NCBI GenBank assembly: GCA_001701105.1
Contig: DAAI01000039.1
Location: forward strand, 845-6,551
Reading direction: 5' to 3'
DNA: 5,707 bases
Origin: Bacteroidales bacterium GP1
Lineage (GTDB): Bacteria; Bacteroidota; Bacteroidia; Bacteroidales; Muribaculaceae
Shown: piece by piece, positions 5,683-5,707 of the stretch
Numbering within the stretch: the stretch's first letter is position 1
Layout: each line of letters opens with the position of its first letter
Made by a program: the position numbers and the translations under genes
The notes under the pieces: model-generated
The model's database searches: none
What the model saw: only the letters and a program-made list of their open reading frames with translations
Told to the model about the DNA's origin: nothing

Positions 5683-5707
5683 CGCGGGGTGGAGCAGTGG
5701 TAGCTCG
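5683..5707 (+). tRNA. tRNA-Met, probably initiator tRNA-fMet (5' part only)
   Basis: Only the first 25 nt lie in the window. The acceptor strand CGCGGGG (5683-5689), T8 and G9, D-stem GAGC (5692-5695), 7-nt D-loop AGTGGTA and closing GCTC (5703-5706) match the 5' half of bacterial initiator tRNA-fMet, as in E. coli CGCGGGGTGGAGCAG. A leading C (the unpaired C1 of initiators) favours fMet over an elongator tRNA. The anticodon and 3' half are outside the window, so the amino-acid identity rests on this similarity. Confidence 0.82.

Overview
The window looks like chromosomal DNA from a Bacteroidota bacterium, most likely order Bacteroidales and possibly a gut Muribaculaceae-type genome. The order-level call rests on four things. 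There are two promoters of the Bacteroidetes sigma-factor type (TAnnTTTG at -7, TTTG-like at -33). No start codon has a clear Shine-Dalgarno sequence. There is a DUF4494 protein, a family I know only from this group. The yggS, permease and transketolase sequences also have a Bacteroidales flavour. The family-level call is inference.

Layout, all on the + strand. Positions 1-397 hold the 3' end of a gene for a lipocalin-like beta-barrel protein. Its reading frame is open to the left window edge, and the first 67 nt are an in-frame near-copy of its own 3' end, 324 nt (108 codons) apart. The gene therefore appears to encode tandem domains. Positions 398-710 are intergenic, with an intrinsic terminator at 475-513 and a promoter at about 619-650. 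Next come a DUF4494 protein (711-1151), a YggS/PLPBP pyridoxal-phosphate homeostasis protein (1162-1830), a fucose-permease-like (FHS family) MFS transporter (1875-3515) and a full-length transketolase (3572-5596). Gaps between these four genes are only 10, 44 and 56 nt. I see no terminator or Bacteroidetes-type promoter in those gaps, so they may be one transcript. The window ends inside a Met-tRNA gene, probably initiator tRNA-fMet (from 5683). Its promoter lies in the loop of a perfect 12-bp inverted repeat.

How the genes may work together: transketolase runs the non-oxidative pentose phosphate pathway and the adjacent permease probably brings in a sugar, so the pair suggests sugar (perhaps pentose) uptake and entry into central metabolism. 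YggS buffers PLP, and the DUF4494 protein has no known function. Most of the window is ordinary housekeeping DNA. The less ordinary points are three. The permease has Asn at both positions aligned to the essential acidic residues of E. coli FucP. It also has two periplasmic inserts at pseudo-symmetric loops that share a residue pattern. The third is the inverted/direct repeat architecture around the tRNA promoter. I found no mobile element, CRISPR array or clear new multi-gene system.
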